Numbered from the stretch's first letter, positions 13,563-21,935 are shown. The stretch: 24,126 bases of DNA from Ruminococcaceae bacterium UBA7067 (GCA_002493755.1 DKZT01000020.1:1-24126), one strand, 5' to 3'. Notes: generated by a model from the sequence alone, not told the origin. Translations and numbers: made by a program.

Positions 13563-15188
13563 TTAAATCGAGGGTGTTTCGGGGCTTACATTGCAAATGA
13601 GCATAAACGAGCGGTCGCTCTTAAGCATTTCCTCGGCGATTTTCTCCGCCTCTTCGTTTGAATTTGCGCAGGCTGACGGTATGTTGTAAGCCTCGGCAAT
13701 CTTCATAAAGTCGGGCGCTTCATCGTCAAGGAAGGTTGCGCTGTATCGCTCCTTGTAAAGGTTCTTTTGCAGCTCCCTTACCATTCCAAGCCTTACGTTT
13801 CGCATAATAACGATTTTTATATTCAGGTGGTTCTGCGCTATTGTTCCAAGCTCGTTCATCCCCATCTGGAATGAGCCGTCGCCGCAGACAACAACAACCT
13901 CACGGTCGGGTCGGGCGAACTTTGCGCCGATAGCACACGGAATTGAGTATCCCATTGTACCCATACCGCCAGTTGTTAAGAATCTGCCTTCCTTTATGCG
14001 GAAGTTGTTGGCGCACCATATCTGGTTTTGTCCGACATCAGCCGCAAGTATAGACTTTGACGGCAGCATTTTTGAAAGCGCCGCCACAAACCGCCTCGGC
14101 TCAACGTAGCCCTCAAATTCCTGAGGAATACGGAACAGGTCTGTTTTCCAGCGTTCCACCGTGTCGTCCCACATAGGCGGTACATGGTAATTGCCGACTT
14201 CAGCGGCAAGCCTGCCCATAATGTCACGCATATCGCCGACTATCGGAACTGTTGTCTTTATATTCTTGCCGATTTCGGCAGGGTCAATATCAATATGAAT
14301 AATCTTTGAGCGCTCCGAAATCTGGTCGGGCGCGGCTACCGCTCTGTCTCCGAGCCTTGCGCCGCATACGATAATCAGGTCGGACTCGTGTATAACTCTG
14401 TTTGCAACGCCCTTGCCGTGACTGCCGAGCATTCCGAGATAGAGCCTGTGTTCGGACGGCATAACGCCGATGCCCATCATTGTTGAAACAACGGGAATAC
14501 CTGTTTTAACGGCAAAGTCAACGAGCTGAAGCTTTACTCCCGATGAAAGCACACCGCCGCCTGCCACAATGACAGGACGGGAGGAGGAGCTTATAAGCTG
14601 CGCCGCCTTTTTTATCTGAACAGCGTGTCCCTTTATGTTCGGCTTGTAGCCTACTATATTTGCTTCCTCAGGGTACTCGAAGCTTTCAAGCTTGTTCGTC
14701 TGCATATCTATCGGAATATCAATAAGCACAGGGCCGGGTCTGCCTGTTGTTGCTATGTGAAATGCCTCTTTAAAAATTCTCGGCAAATCGGCGGTGTCCT
14801 TGACAAGATAGCTGTGCTTTACAAACGGCTCGCAGGCGCCTGTTATGTCAGCCTCCTGAAAAACATCGCGTCCCAAAAGGTCGCTTCTGACCTGACCTGT
14901 TATTGCGATAATCGGAATAGAATCGGTGTAAGCCGTTGCAATTCCCGTTATCAGATTTGTAGCGCCGGGGCCTGAGGTTGCAACACAAACGCCCGGCTTG
15001 CCGATTGATCTGGCATAGCCGCTTGCGGCGTGTGCGGCGTTCTGCTCCTGCCTTACCAGTATATGCTTTATGCTTGAATCTAAAAGCGCATCATAAAAAG
15101 GGCAGATAGCCGCTCCGGGGTAGCCGAAGATGACGGATACACCCTCGTTCTCCAGACATTTTACCATTATTTCAGCACCGCTTATCAT
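13563..15188 (-). CDS. ilvB: Acetolactate synthase large (catalytic) subunit
   Basis: The 541-residue thiamine diphosphate enzyme condenses two pyruvates to acetolactate, or pyruvate with 2-oxobutyrate. Catalytic Glu48 lies in RQEQNAAHAASGYAR. The ThDP/Mg motif starts GDGSFQMG (436-443) and ends IMRNVRLGMV. The usual Asn-Asn is Arg463-Asn464, and the Asn that should bind magnesium (27 residues after Asp437) is kept. Length is slightly shorter than typical (550-600). GGAG lies 10 nt before the ATG. It is the first gene of the ilvBNC operon, driven from 15257-15229. The family also contains catabolic acetolactate synthases, but the linked ilvN and ilvC make the biosynthetic role clear. Confidence 0.96.
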   Translation of the reverse strand: MISGAEIMVKCLENEGVSVIFGYPGAAICPFYDALLDSSIKHILVRQEQNAAHAASGYARSIGKPGVCVATSGPGATNLITGIATAYTDSIPIIAITGQVRSDLLGRDVFQEADITGACEPFVKHSYLVKDTADLPRIFKEAFHIATTGRPGPVLIDIPIDMQTNKLESFEYPEEANIVGYKPNIKGHAVQIKKAAQLISSSSRPVIVAGGGVLSSGVKLQLVDFAVKTGIPVVSTMMGIGVMPSEHRLYLGMLGSHGKGVANRVIHESDLIIVCGARLGDRAVAAPDQISERSKIIHIDIDPAEIGKNIKTTVPIVGDMRDIMGRLAAEVGNYHVPPMWDDTVERWKTDLFRIPQEFEGYVEPRRFVAALSKMLPSKSILAADVGQNQIWCANNFRIKEGRFLTTGGMGTMGYSIPCAIGAKFARPDREVVVVCGDGSFQMGMNELGTIAQNHLNIKIVIMRNVRLGMVRELQKNLYKERYSATFLDDEAPDFMKIAEAYNIPSACANSNEEAEKIAEEMLKSDRSFMLICNVSPETPSI

Positions 15189-15228
15189 GTTTCCGTCACT
15201 CCATTCTAATTCACAAGCTTTTCCTATT

Positions 15229-15257
15229 ATTATAATATGACAGTGTCAATAGGTCAA
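15229..15257 (-). promoter_or_regulatory. ilvBNC promoter with a palindromic candidate operator
   Basis: On the - strand TTGACC (15257-15252) and a perfect TATAAT (15234-15229) are 17 bp apart, with a start near 15222. The spacer holds the palindrome TGACA-C-TGTCA (15248-15238), placed where a repressor would block polymerase. The leader is only about 33 nt, too short for a T-box or peptide attenuator. The -35 box overlaps the end of the upstream decarboxylase gene. Confidence 0.75.
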
Positions 15258-16708
15258 GTTTTTAAGGTGTTTTTTTCGCAAAATGGTTTATTGTCAATGG
15301 TTGTGATATAATCGCCGCCGCCCGAGACGCTGTTTTTTATCAATACTCCGGCTGATTTCAGGGCGGCAGTCACATTTATAAGCTCGCTTGTGATGACCTC
15401 GCCGGGAACTGCAAGAGGTATTCCGGGAGGATAGGCGAAAATAAATTCGCCGCAGATTCTGCCCTCGGCTTGCTCTGAGCGGATTTTTGTTTTAGAAAGC
15501 TCCTCGGCTTCATAAATCTCTATGGCTCTTGTGTAGCTTTTCGGCATTGCGGCTGTTTTTGGGAGAAACGAGCCGTTTTCGCCACTGTCGATTTCGCAGA
15601 GTGCAGTAATGAGTCGCATAAATCCATCGTCCGTGTCGCAGTAGGAGGTCATAGCGACAATGTAATTAAGCGATGACATTTCAACCTGAATTTTGTATTT
15701 GTTAAGCAATATATCCGAGAACTGTGCGCCCGAATAACCCTTTTTAACTGCGCTGATAATAAGCTTGCTTCTGTCAAAGTCAAATATATTGCCATATTCA
15801 CTGTCTTTGTCGTTTCCGTAAAAGAGAATATCTATACTGTCAAGCGATTTTGCTTTCTCGGAAAAATTGTCAAGACGGTTTACATATTCCGCAAAATATG
15901 AGCTTCCGTTTTTTTGCAGCAAATTAATCGTGCTGTCTATATTCTCCATCAATAAATATGACGGCGAGCTTGTTTCAAAAACGGCGAGCTTCTGCGCTGT
16001 TTTTGCGCTGTCAACTGTATTGCCGCAAACGTGCAGGAGTGCGCTCTGAGTAAGGCAGGCAAGCGTCTTGTGTGTGCTTTGAATAACAATATCTGCGCCG
16101 CAATTTACCGCACCGTCAGGAAAGCCGTCAAAAAGACCGAGGTGCGCACCGTGAGCTTCATCGACAATAAGAACAACGCCGAAGCGGCGGCATATACCGC
16201 TTATTGCCCTTATGTCGGAGATTATTCCCTCGTATGTAGGCGAGGTGATGATTACTGCGGCGGTGTTCGGGTGCTTTGTCAATAATTGCTCAACCTCTGT
16301 CGGGTTAACCGAGCCGTAGCAGGAAAACGGCGCAGGGATTGTGTCGGGCGTGATAAACTGCGGCTTCAGACCGAGGAGCGATATGCCGTTATATACCGAT
16401 TTGTGGCAGTTTCGGGCGCAGATGATAGTATCGCCCCGCTTTGTGCAGGCGGCAAGAGAAGCCAGTATTCCGCAGGTACTGCCGCCGACAAGAAAAAAGG
16501 TTCTGTCTGCGCCGAAAAAGTCGGCGGCATTGTCCATTGCGGCTTTCAGTATTCCGCCGGCACAGTGCAAATCGTCAAGACCGTCAACCTCTGTCATATC
16601 GTGCGTTACTGATAAGGGTTGTACCATTTTTGCGTTTCGCTTGTGTCCGGGCATATGAAAGGGATAAATTCCCGATTTTGAGTATTCTTCAAGTGTATCG
16701 TAAAGCAT
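15254..16708 (-). CDS. Orn/Lys/Arg decarboxylase-family PLP enzyme
   Basis: The 484-residue protein belongs to the fold-I PLP decarboxylases of the SpeA/YaaO/Cad type. Features seen are HMPGHKR (18-24), DEAHGAH (183-189) and the PLP lysine Lys214 in STHKTLACLTQSALLHV. The C-terminal domain contains the conserved FAYPPGIPLAVPGE. The likely reaction is decarboxylation of lysine, arginine or ornithine to a polyamine precursor; the substrate is not decided by these motifs. It starts 11 bp after the cohesin-like gene stop, with a GAGGAG 14 nt upstream, so it is probably translated by coupling in the tatD operon. Confidence 0.9.
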   Translation of the reverse strand: MLYDTLEEYSKSGIYPFHMPGHKRNAKMVQPLSVTHDMTEVDGLDDLHCAGGILKAAMDNAADFFGADRTFFLVGGSTCGILASLAACTKRGDTIICARNCHKSVYNGISLLGLKPQFITPDTIPAPFSCYGSVNPTEVEQLLTKHPNTAAVIITSPTYEGIISDIRAISGICRRFGVVLIVDEAHGAHLGLFDGFPDGAVNCGADIVIQSTHKTLACLTQSALLHVCGNTVDSAKTAQKLAVFETSSPSYLLMENIDSTINLLQKNGSSYFAEYVNRLDNFSEKAKSLDSIDILFYGNDKDSEYGNIFDFDRSKLIISAVKKGYSGAQFSDILLNKYKIQVEMSSLNYIVAMTSYCDTDDGFMRLITALCEIDSGENGSFLPKTAAMPKSYTRAIEIYEAEELSKTKIRSEQAEGRICGEFIFAYPPGIPLAVPGEVITSELINVTAALKSAGVLIKNSVSGGGDYITTIDNKPFCEKNTLKT

Positions 16709-16719
16709 TTACCGTTTCA

Positions 16720-17613
16720 TTACTCCTCGTCAGAATCAAAAAAATCTGCATTGTCCTCATTAAAAATATCATCAAGGCAGGCGGCGTCATCTGTGATTTT
16801 AACGTCATTGTCGGCTGAACCGTTGCTGTTTTCTCTGTCTGATTTTTGCGACTGATGAATTTCTCCCCGCCTTTTGCCTGCTCTGTATATAACCGTAACG
16901 GCACAGACAACGCACAGCGCAATAATTACACCGAAAACAATATAGATAAACGGTGACTGCGGATTTTCGCCCGAGCCGAGGCTTGTTACCGTTCCGTTTG
17001 AATATGAGGTTGAAGCGTTTGGGTGCTCCTGCCCCGAAATATTGCTTGCCTTTGAGCTTTTCGATGAGCTATTCTTTGAACTGCCCGATGACGGCGAGGT
17101 GTTAACCCTTGTACCGCCTGAGCGTGAAACGCTGCCGCTCACCTTTTCGGCAAGCTCAATCGGATATTTTATACCGTAGCCGCAGGGCAGATAGCTTTCG
17201 TCAGAGCTTACAGCCTGTTCGCCGTAAAGCGTTATATAGGCATTGCACGGTGTGGACAGTGCGTTGAATTTAAGGGTGATGATTGCCCTTTCGTCCTGCG
17301 CCAGCGTCTCGCCTTTTGCGTTCAGGAATACAAGGCTTGCCGTGCCCTCGCTTATGCTGTATTCAAGCTTGCCGTCAATTCCGTCTGCAAGGCTTGCTGA
17401 TTTCAGCTCCATTACATTCGGGTCATAGCACACGGTAAATAACGCAGCGGCAACGTCACCGCCGCCGAACACATTAAGCTGAACGGTAAAGCCCTTGCCT
17501 GTCTGCACCTTGCTGTCGAGAGTGAGCGAGCAGCCGTAATCTGCGGCAAGAGCAGGAATAATTGCGAGCAAAACAATAGCAAGGGAGATGAAAAGCGAGC
17601 AGAGCCTTTTCAT
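16720..17613 (-). CDS. Membrane-anchored protein with one cohesin-like domain
   Basis: The 297-residue protein has a signal peptide (1-23, ALA cleavage). A cohesin-like beta domain follows (about 28-155, with GKGFTVQLNVFGGGDVAAA, FTVCYDPNVMELKSA and AIITLKFNAL). A Ser/Gly-rich linker (160-220), one transmembrane helix (221-243) and an acidic tail (residues 244-297) complete it. The cohesin fold binds dockerins in cellulosomes and amylosomes. Two dockerin proteins are encoded in this window, so this could be a simple cell-surface anchor, but the cohesin assignment rests on pattern and binding is untested. The anchor is a membrane helix, not an LPxTG sorting signal. Its ATG overlaps the tatD stop by ATGA, so the two are translationally coupled. 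Confidence 0.72.
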   Translation of the reverse strand: MKRLCSLFISLAIVLLAIIPALAADYGCSLTLDSKVQTGKGFTVQLNVFGGGDVAAALFTVCYDPNVMELKSASLADGIDGKLEYSISEGTASLVFLNAKGETLAQDERAIITLKFNALSTPCNAYITLYGEQAVSSDESYLPCGYGIKYPIELAEKVSGSVSRSGGTRVNTSPSSGSSKNSSSKSSKASNISGQEHPNASTSYSNGTVTSLGSGENPQSPFIYIVFGVIIALCVVCAVTVIYRAGKRRGEIHQSQKSDRENSNGSADNDVKITDDAACLDDIFNEDNADFFDSDEE

Positions 17614-18380
17614 AGAGATATACCGTAGGTTAAACAGGCGTTTTCAATGTTCTGGCTGAGCAGCTCGTCCACGGTAATACCCCTTATTTCAGCTATTTTT
17701 TCAGCGGTGAATTTTATCATTCGCGAGTCGCACCGCTTGCCCCTGTACGGCACAGGAGTGAGATACGGCGCGTCTGTTTCGAGCATAAGGCGGTCAAGCG
17801 GAATTTCCCTTACAACGTCAACGCTATGACGTGCGTTTTTAAAGGTCACAACGCCGCCTATGCTTATCGACATTCCAAGCTTTACTACCTCTCTTGACAG
17901 CTCTACACTGCCCGAAAAGCAGTGTACTATGCCCTTGGGACGGTATTTTCTTAAAAGGTCGTAGGTGTCGCCGTGTGCGTCACGGTCGTGAACCACAACA
18001 GGCAAATCAAGCTCCTTTGAAAGCGCAAGCTGCTTTTCAAAAACCTCAAGCTGAGCCTGCCTCGGCACGTCCTTCCAGTAGTAGTCAAGACCGATTTCTC
18101 CGATTGCGACAACCTTTTTGTGCTTTGTAAGCTCTGCTGTTTTCTCTATAAAATCCTCGGGTGCGCTCTCGGCTTTTTCGGGGTGATAGCCTGCACTTGT
18201 GTAAAAGCCGCCGTATTTTTCCGCCGTGCTTATTCCGAAAAGCGTTGTTTCGATATCCGTTGCGCCGTTGACTATTCCGACGATTTCGCCGCCGAGCAGC
18301 ATTTGGTCGAGCAGCTCAAAACGGTCGCCGTCAAAGGCTTCATCGTCATAATGCGCGTGTACGTCAAAAATTTTCTGCAT
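17610..18380 (-). CDS. tatD: TatD-family metal-dependent DNase
   Basis: The 256-residue TIM-barrel hydrolase keeps the full metal site: His8 and His10 in DVHAHYDD, Glu95 in IGEIGLDYY, His131 in VVHDRDAHG, His153 in VHCFSG and Asp203 in LETDAPYL. Family members are 3'-5' exonucleases or D-aminoacyl-tRNA deacylase-like enzymes of the cytoplasm. The start MQKIFDVHAH is chosen because GGGTGA lies just upstream; a GTG at 18389 would add three residues. In Firmicutes the gene is often linked to metG, which here lies some 4 kb away. It is the first gene of the operon tatD - cohesin-like - decarboxylase. Confidence 0.93.
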   Translation of the reverse strand: MQKIFDVHAHYDDEAFDGDRFELLDQMLLGGEIVGIVNGATDIETTLFGISTAEKYGGFYTSAGYHPEKAESAPEDFIEKTAELTKHKKVVAIGEIGLDYYWKDVPRQAQLEVFEKQLALSKELDLPVVVHDRDAHGDTYDLLRKYRPKGIVHCFSGSVELSREVVKLGMSISIGGVVTFKNARHSVDVVREIPLDRLMLETDAPYLTPVPYRGKRCDSRMIKFTAEKIAEIRGITVDELLSQNIENACLTYGISL

Positions 18381-18481
18381 AAATTTCACCCGATATTACT
18401 AAAGATTTTTACCCATTTCTACATTGATTTACAGAGTTTTATATCTAAATTGTTAATTATTTTCTGAATTAACGAAATTCA

Positions 18482-18510
18482 ATGACGAAACAGAATTTAT
18501 GTGCTAATAT
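18482..18510 (+). promoter_or_regulatory. Possible promoter of the C39-like peptidase gene
   Basis: ATGACG (18482-18487) and TAATAT (18505-18510) are 17 bp apart, with a TGC extension before the -10. The match to consensus is only partial. A hairpin with a bulge (18531-18540 with 18544-18552) lies in the resulting leader. The rest of the 200-bp divergent gap shows nothing else I can support. Confidence 0.35.
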
Positions 18511-18602
18511 ATTTACATCAGCCTGTGCTTAAATTATATTAAAAAGCACGGCTAAAGGCAATATAAATGAGTGCCTAAATCAAAAATGAGTGTTGTGTGA
18601 TT

Positions 18603-19799
18603 ATGGATGGAATAAAACTTGATTCAAAAAGCAAAAAGACAATCATAATTATTCTGGCTTTATTCGTTGCGCTGGCGGGAATATTTGTCGTTTTAAAGCT
18701 GTTTTTTCCTGCCGATTATTCCGCAGCGGCAATTCAGACCGCCCGTGTCGAGAAAAAGACGGTAATAGATTTAAGCGTGGGCAGCAGTAAGACTGAAAGC
18801 TCTGTCAGTGCTGCCGATATTGAAGCCAAGTCTTTTACTAACGAAAATGAGCTTGCCTTTGAGCAGGAGGAGTACAGCGCCGAGATTTTTACAAGCGTTG
18901 AAATAAAGCTCCTTATAAAGTCCTCGGCAATACACTCCGCCGGAATCGAATGGTCACTGAGCGATAAGGACGCAGGCGAGCTTACGGTAACAAACGGTAC
19001 AAGCGCAGTTCTGAGCCTGAAAAAGGCAGGAGAATTTGAAGTGAAAGCGGCTTTGCCGTCAGGACTTTACGCTGTGTGTAAGGTGGTTTCACATTCGCCT
19101 GCAAAATACAGGATAGACAATGTTCCGTTTATCTCGCAAAACGGAAAATACCCATCCGGCTGCGAATCAATAAGCACTACGATGCTTTTGCAATACTATA
19201 ATTATAAAATAACACCCGAAACCTTTATTGACGGCTATCTGCACACCGACTACCTACGTGAAAGCGAGGACGGAACAAGTGTTGTCGGACCTGACCCGTA
19301 CACGGCGTTTATCGGTTCGCCGTATGCTGAAGCCTCGCTCGGCTGTTATCCGCCCGTTATAGTTGACGCTCTCAATAAAATATTTGATGAAACCAACTCA
19401 AAAAATACGGCTGTAAACACAACGGGAAAGAGCCTTGAGGAGCTGATCGATACATATATCGTTCAGGACGAGCCTGTGCTTGTCTGGGCGACAATGAATC
19501 TGTGGCAGCCTGCTGAAACAGACAGCTGGATTGTCGAGGGCGCGTCCGATGAATCTCCGTATAAGGACGGTGATTTGTATAAATGGATTGCCAACGAGCA
19601 CTGCCTTGTGCTTACGGGCTATGATGAGAAATATTATTACTTCAACGACCCGCTGTATTATAAAGAAACGGTGAAGTATGAAAAATCTGCGTTTGAGCAG
19701 CGTTTTGAAGAGATAGGGAAATGCTCGGCTGCAATTAACGGCGGAGTTCTCAGCGGAGAAATCAGCGTGAAGCTGCCGCAGAAGGAGGAAACGGAGTAA
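18603..19799 (+). CDS. Membrane-anchored C39-like cysteine peptidase
   Basis: The 398-residue protein has a cytoplasmic Lys-rich start, one transmembrane helix (about residues 12-35) and an Ig-like/beta segment (about 95-160). A Peptidase_C39_2-type domain follows (about 170-385). Catalytic residues seen are Cys187 in YPSGCESISTTML, His333 in NEHCLVLTGYD and Asn348/Asp349 in YYFNDPLYY. It lacks the ABC transporter half of bacteriocin C39 exporters, so it is probably an extracellular cell-wall or protein-processing peptidase held at the membrane. There is no strong ribosome site: GAGTG lies 10 nt before this ATG and 4 nt before an alternative GTG at 18597. Its last 38 bases overlap the XRE gene on the other strand. 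Confidence 0.8.
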   Translation: MDGIKLDSKSKKTIIIILALFVALAGIFVVLKLFFPADYSAAAIQTARVEKKTVIDLSVGSSKTESSVSAADIEAKSFTNENELAFEQEEYSAEIFTSVEIKLLIKSSAIHSAGIEWSLSDKDAGELTVTNGTSAVLSLKKAGEFEVKAALPSGLYAVCKVVSHSPAKYRIDNVPFISQNGKYPSGCESISTTMLLQYYNYKITPETFIDGYLHTDYLRESEDGTSVVGPDPYTAFIGSPYAEASLGCYPPVIVDALNKIFDETNSKNTAVNTTGKSLEELIDTYIVQDEPVLVWATMNLWQPAETDSWIVEGASDESPYKDGDLYKWIANEHCLVLTGYDEKYYYFNDPLYYKETVKYEKSAFEQRFEEIGKCSAAINGGVLSGEISVKLPQKEETE

Positions 19800-19998
19800 T
19801 TATATTTGTTCTGCCGAGAATATAATCTGTCGAAGTGTTGTAATAATCCGCGAGGGCAACAACAAACCGTGTCGGGATTTCACGCTTTCCCGTTTCGTAG
19901 TTGCTGTAAACCCTTTGGTCAATGCCGAGTACGGCGGCAATTTCCTTTTGCTTTAAATCATTGTCCTCACGCAAATCCCTTAATCTCGGATAATACAT
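19762..19998 (-). CDS. Small XRE-family DNA-binding regulator
   Basis: The 78-residue protein is essentially one Cro/C1-type helix-turn-helix (about 10-62: LREDNDLKQKEIAAVLGIDQRVYSNYETGKREIP). A short tail follows it. GGTGAG lies 4 nt before the ATG, which is tight but usable. The tail overlaps the 3' end of the peptidase gene in opposite orientation. A solitary regulator of this size usually binds as a dimer and often controls its own or a neighbouring gene. The target is unknown. Confidence 0.82.
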   Translation of the reverse strand: MYYPRLRDLREDNDLKQKEIAAVLGIDQRVYSNYETGKREIPTRFVVALADYYNTSTDYILGRTNIITPFPPSAAASR

Positions 19999-20056
19999 AA
20001 ACTCACCACTCTTCTCTCTTCACTGCTCAGATAGATGCACACCCTGCCTCGCTTTC

Positions 20057-20146
20057 GGGCGACCGCAAGGGTCGCCCCTACGAAAACTATCCGTACATTC
20101 AGCGGAGCTAAACGGAACGGTCAAGACCGTTCCCTACGACCTCGTT
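20057..20146. repeat. Two palindromic interspersed repeats with CTACGA tails
   Basis: GGGCGACC-GCAAG-GGTCGCCC (20057-20077) followed by CCTACGAAAAC, and GGAACGGTC-AA-GACCGTTCC (20114-20133) followed by CTACGACCTCGTTT. They are two members of the family also seen at 10525 and 10821. They fill the gap between the XRE and DUF6062 genes; no gene is seen there. Confidence 0.8.
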
Positions 20147-20164
20147 TAGAAGCTTCTCAAAGAT

Positions 20165-20199
20165 CAAAACTCTAAACTCTAAACTCTAAACTCAAAACT
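20165..20199. repeat. Heptamer repeat array, five units
   Basis: CAAAACT, three CTAAACT and CAAAACT follow one another without gaps. The last unit touches the stop codon of the DUF6062 gene (20199-20201), so in that gene's direction the array begins exactly at the stop. Confidence 0.85.
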
Positions 20200-20900
20200 C
20201 ACTCAATATAGTCCGGCTTTTCCGATGTCAGATACTCAACGCTGCGCTCAATGGAATCCTTTGAGTTGCCCCAGTCCTGACCGTTGCTTCTGTAATCGAA
20301 CATTTTGCAGTAGTGTGAAATATCGTCCTTAAGCGTGCTTAAATATTTACCCGAAAGCTTCGATGCGCTCTTGTAAAACTCCGACAGCTCGCTGCCCTTA
20401 AGACCGCCCTTTGATGACGCCGACTTTATAAGCATTGTGTAGTGCGGCAGGCAGATGAACGGCTGCTGCTCAAAAAGCTCTTTAAATTCGGGGTCGGTTG
20501 TAAAGCTTGAAAAAATCGTTCTGAACATATGCTCCATACCCCAGCTTATTTTGTCGCACACATAGCAGCTTTGCTGAAGCTGTTCAAGTGCGGCTATATT
20601 TTTTTTGTCGGGCTTGCCTTTTGCGTTTTCGTCTATAAGCGTGTTTTTGATGTTGTCAAGATGGGTTTCAAGGATAAGCGCGTTTTGCAGTCTGCGGCCG
20701 CGGTTCACCATCATATGAAAATGCTTTGTGCAGAAGCCCTTTTCGTTTGTTTCCACTCTTATGTCAGGCTCCATCATTGCAGCGCCGAGGATATAGTCAA
20801 GATAATTCTGTTCAAGCATATCGTGCAGACGGCAGATAGGGCAGCCGTCCTTCGGACCGAACACATCGTTTATAGGAATAGTGCAGATTGTTTCTTTCAT
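20199..20900 (-). CDS. DUF6062-type cysteine-rich protein of unknown function
   Basis: The 233-residue soluble protein starts MKETICTIPINDVF, typical of the family I recognise as DUF6062. It carries four Cys/His clusters: CPIC (20-23), GFCTKHF, CYVC and CLPHY. They could form one or two metal sites or a redox site. No signal peptide or membrane helix is present. The start is supported by AAAGGA 9 nt upstream. It is a single gene flanked by heptamer repeats on both sides, so the context gives no role. The function is unknown. Confidence 0.75.
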   Translation of the reverse strand: MKETICTIPINDVFGPKDGCPICRLHDMLEQNYLDYILGAAMMEPDIRVETNEKGFCTKHFHMMVNRGRRLQNALILETHLDNIKNTLIDENAKGKPDKKNIAALEQLQQSCYVCDKISWGMEHMFRTIFSSFTTDPEFKELFEQQPFICLPHYTMLIKSASSKGGLKGSELSEFYKSASKLSGKYLSTLKDDISHYCKMFDYRSNGQDWGNSKDSIERSVEYLTSEKPDYIE

Positions 20901-20985
20901 AAGCTTTAGTCCTTTCGCAGCAAATTGATAAATATGGTTTTCTCCGTTAGTTAGTTCAGAGTCGGGAGTTGCAGGATTCGTATCT

Positions 20986-21013
20986 CAAAACTCAAAACTT
21001 AAAACTCAAAACT
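20986..21013. repeat. Heptamer repeat array, four NAAAACT units
   Basis: The units are CAAAACT, CAAAACT, TAAAACT and CAAAACT. Unlike most of the others, the array lies between two divergent genes, 85 bp upstream of the DUF6062 start. Confidence 0.85.
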
Positions 21014-21043
21014 AAATATATTGTAGCATAAATCTCGGCTTTA

Positions 21044-21052
21044 TGATATACT
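21044..21052 (+). promoter_or_regulatory. Extended -10 promoter of the glycosylase gene
   Basis: TGATATACT (21044-21052) is an extended -10 element 40 bp before the ATG. A TTGTAG at 21021 is 20 bp upstream, which is too far for a normal -35. Confidence 0.45.
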
Positions 21053-21092
21053 CATTACGATAAAAGCAAAAATTTTGTAAAGCGGTGTCGGT

Positions 21093-21926
21093 ATGAATTG
21101 TGAAGCCTTTGAAAACGGAATTGTATACAAGGGAGTATCTGACCTTGATTTAGCGCAGACCCTCGACTGCGGACAGAGCTTCCGCTGGGAGCAGGAGGAA
21201 AACGGCGACTTCAGGGGAGTTGCCTTTGACCGTGAGGTAACGGCGAGAATGTGCGGCGGCGAGCTGTATATAATCGGCGGTAAAATCGAGGACGGCGCAC
21301 TGTGGAGCGATTACTTTGATCTGGACTTTGATTACGGCGAAATAAAGGCTGAGCTGTCGGCTTTAAGTCCCGTGCTGAAGAGCGCCGCCGAATATGCGCC
21401 GGGAATAAGAATATTAAAGCAGGACGGCTGGGAGGCGCTTTGCTCGTTTATAATATCGCAAAACAACAATATTCCCAGAATCAAGGGGATAATAAAAAGA
21501 CTGTGCGAGTGCTTTGGCGAAAAAACGGAGGACGGCGGCTATACATTCCCGGGTGCGCAAAGGCTTGCCGCTGCGAGAGTTGAGGATTTAGCGCCGCTGA
21601 GAAGCGGATTTCGGGCAAAATACCTGATTGACGCTGCACAAAAGGTAAGCTCGGGAGAGGTAAGCCTTAATGATGCGGCGATAATGCCGCTTGACGAGGC
21701 GAGGCAGAGCCTTATGAAAATTAAGGGAGTAGGTCCTAAGGTTGCCGAGTGCGCCCTGCTTTACGGAATGCACAGGCTTGAGTGCTTTCCGATGGATGTG
21801 TGGATGAAGCGGGCGATGGCTGTGCTGTTGCCCGAATTTACAATAGAGGACTTGGGTCGGTACGCAGGAATTGCGCAGCAGTATATTTTCCATTACAGCC
21901 GTATGCACCCTGAGCTTTTTGATTAA
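21093..21926 (+). CDS. 8-oxoguanine DNA glycosylase/AP lyase (OGG1 type)
   Basis: The 277-residue protein removes oxidised guanine from DNA. It has an N-terminal OGG_N domain (LAQTLDCGQSFRW, residues 20-32) and an HhH-GPD domain. The helix-hairpin-helix is LMKIKGVGPKVAEC (207-220), with the catalytic Lys216 and the catalytic Asp235 in CFPMDVWMKR. The upstream ribosome site is weak (GGTG, 5 nt from the ATG). The gene ends 90 bp before metG, which has its own promoter. The bacterial OGG1-like form is typical of Clostridia. Confidence 0.93.
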   Translation: MNCEAFENGIVYKGVSDLDLAQTLDCGQSFRWEQEENGDFRGVAFDREVTARMCGGELYIIGGKIEDGALWSDYFDLDFDYGEIKAELSALSPVLKSAAEYAPGIRILKQDGWEALCSFIISQNNNIPRIKGIIKRLCECFGEKTEDGGYTFPGAQRLAAARVEDLAPLRSGFRAKYLIDAAQKVSSGEVSLNDAAIMPLDEARQSLMKIKGVGPKVAECALLYGMHRLECFPMDVWMKRAMAVLLPEFTIEDLGRYAGIAQQYIFHYSRMHPELFD

Positions 21927-21935
21927 TTTGTGCTG

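Noticed and set aside
15254..16708. Glycine C-acetyltransferase or other fold-I aminotransferase as alternative call.
   Set aside because: The HMPGHKR start and the FAYPPGIPLAVPGE C-terminal motif are specific for Orn/Lys/Arg decarboxylases.
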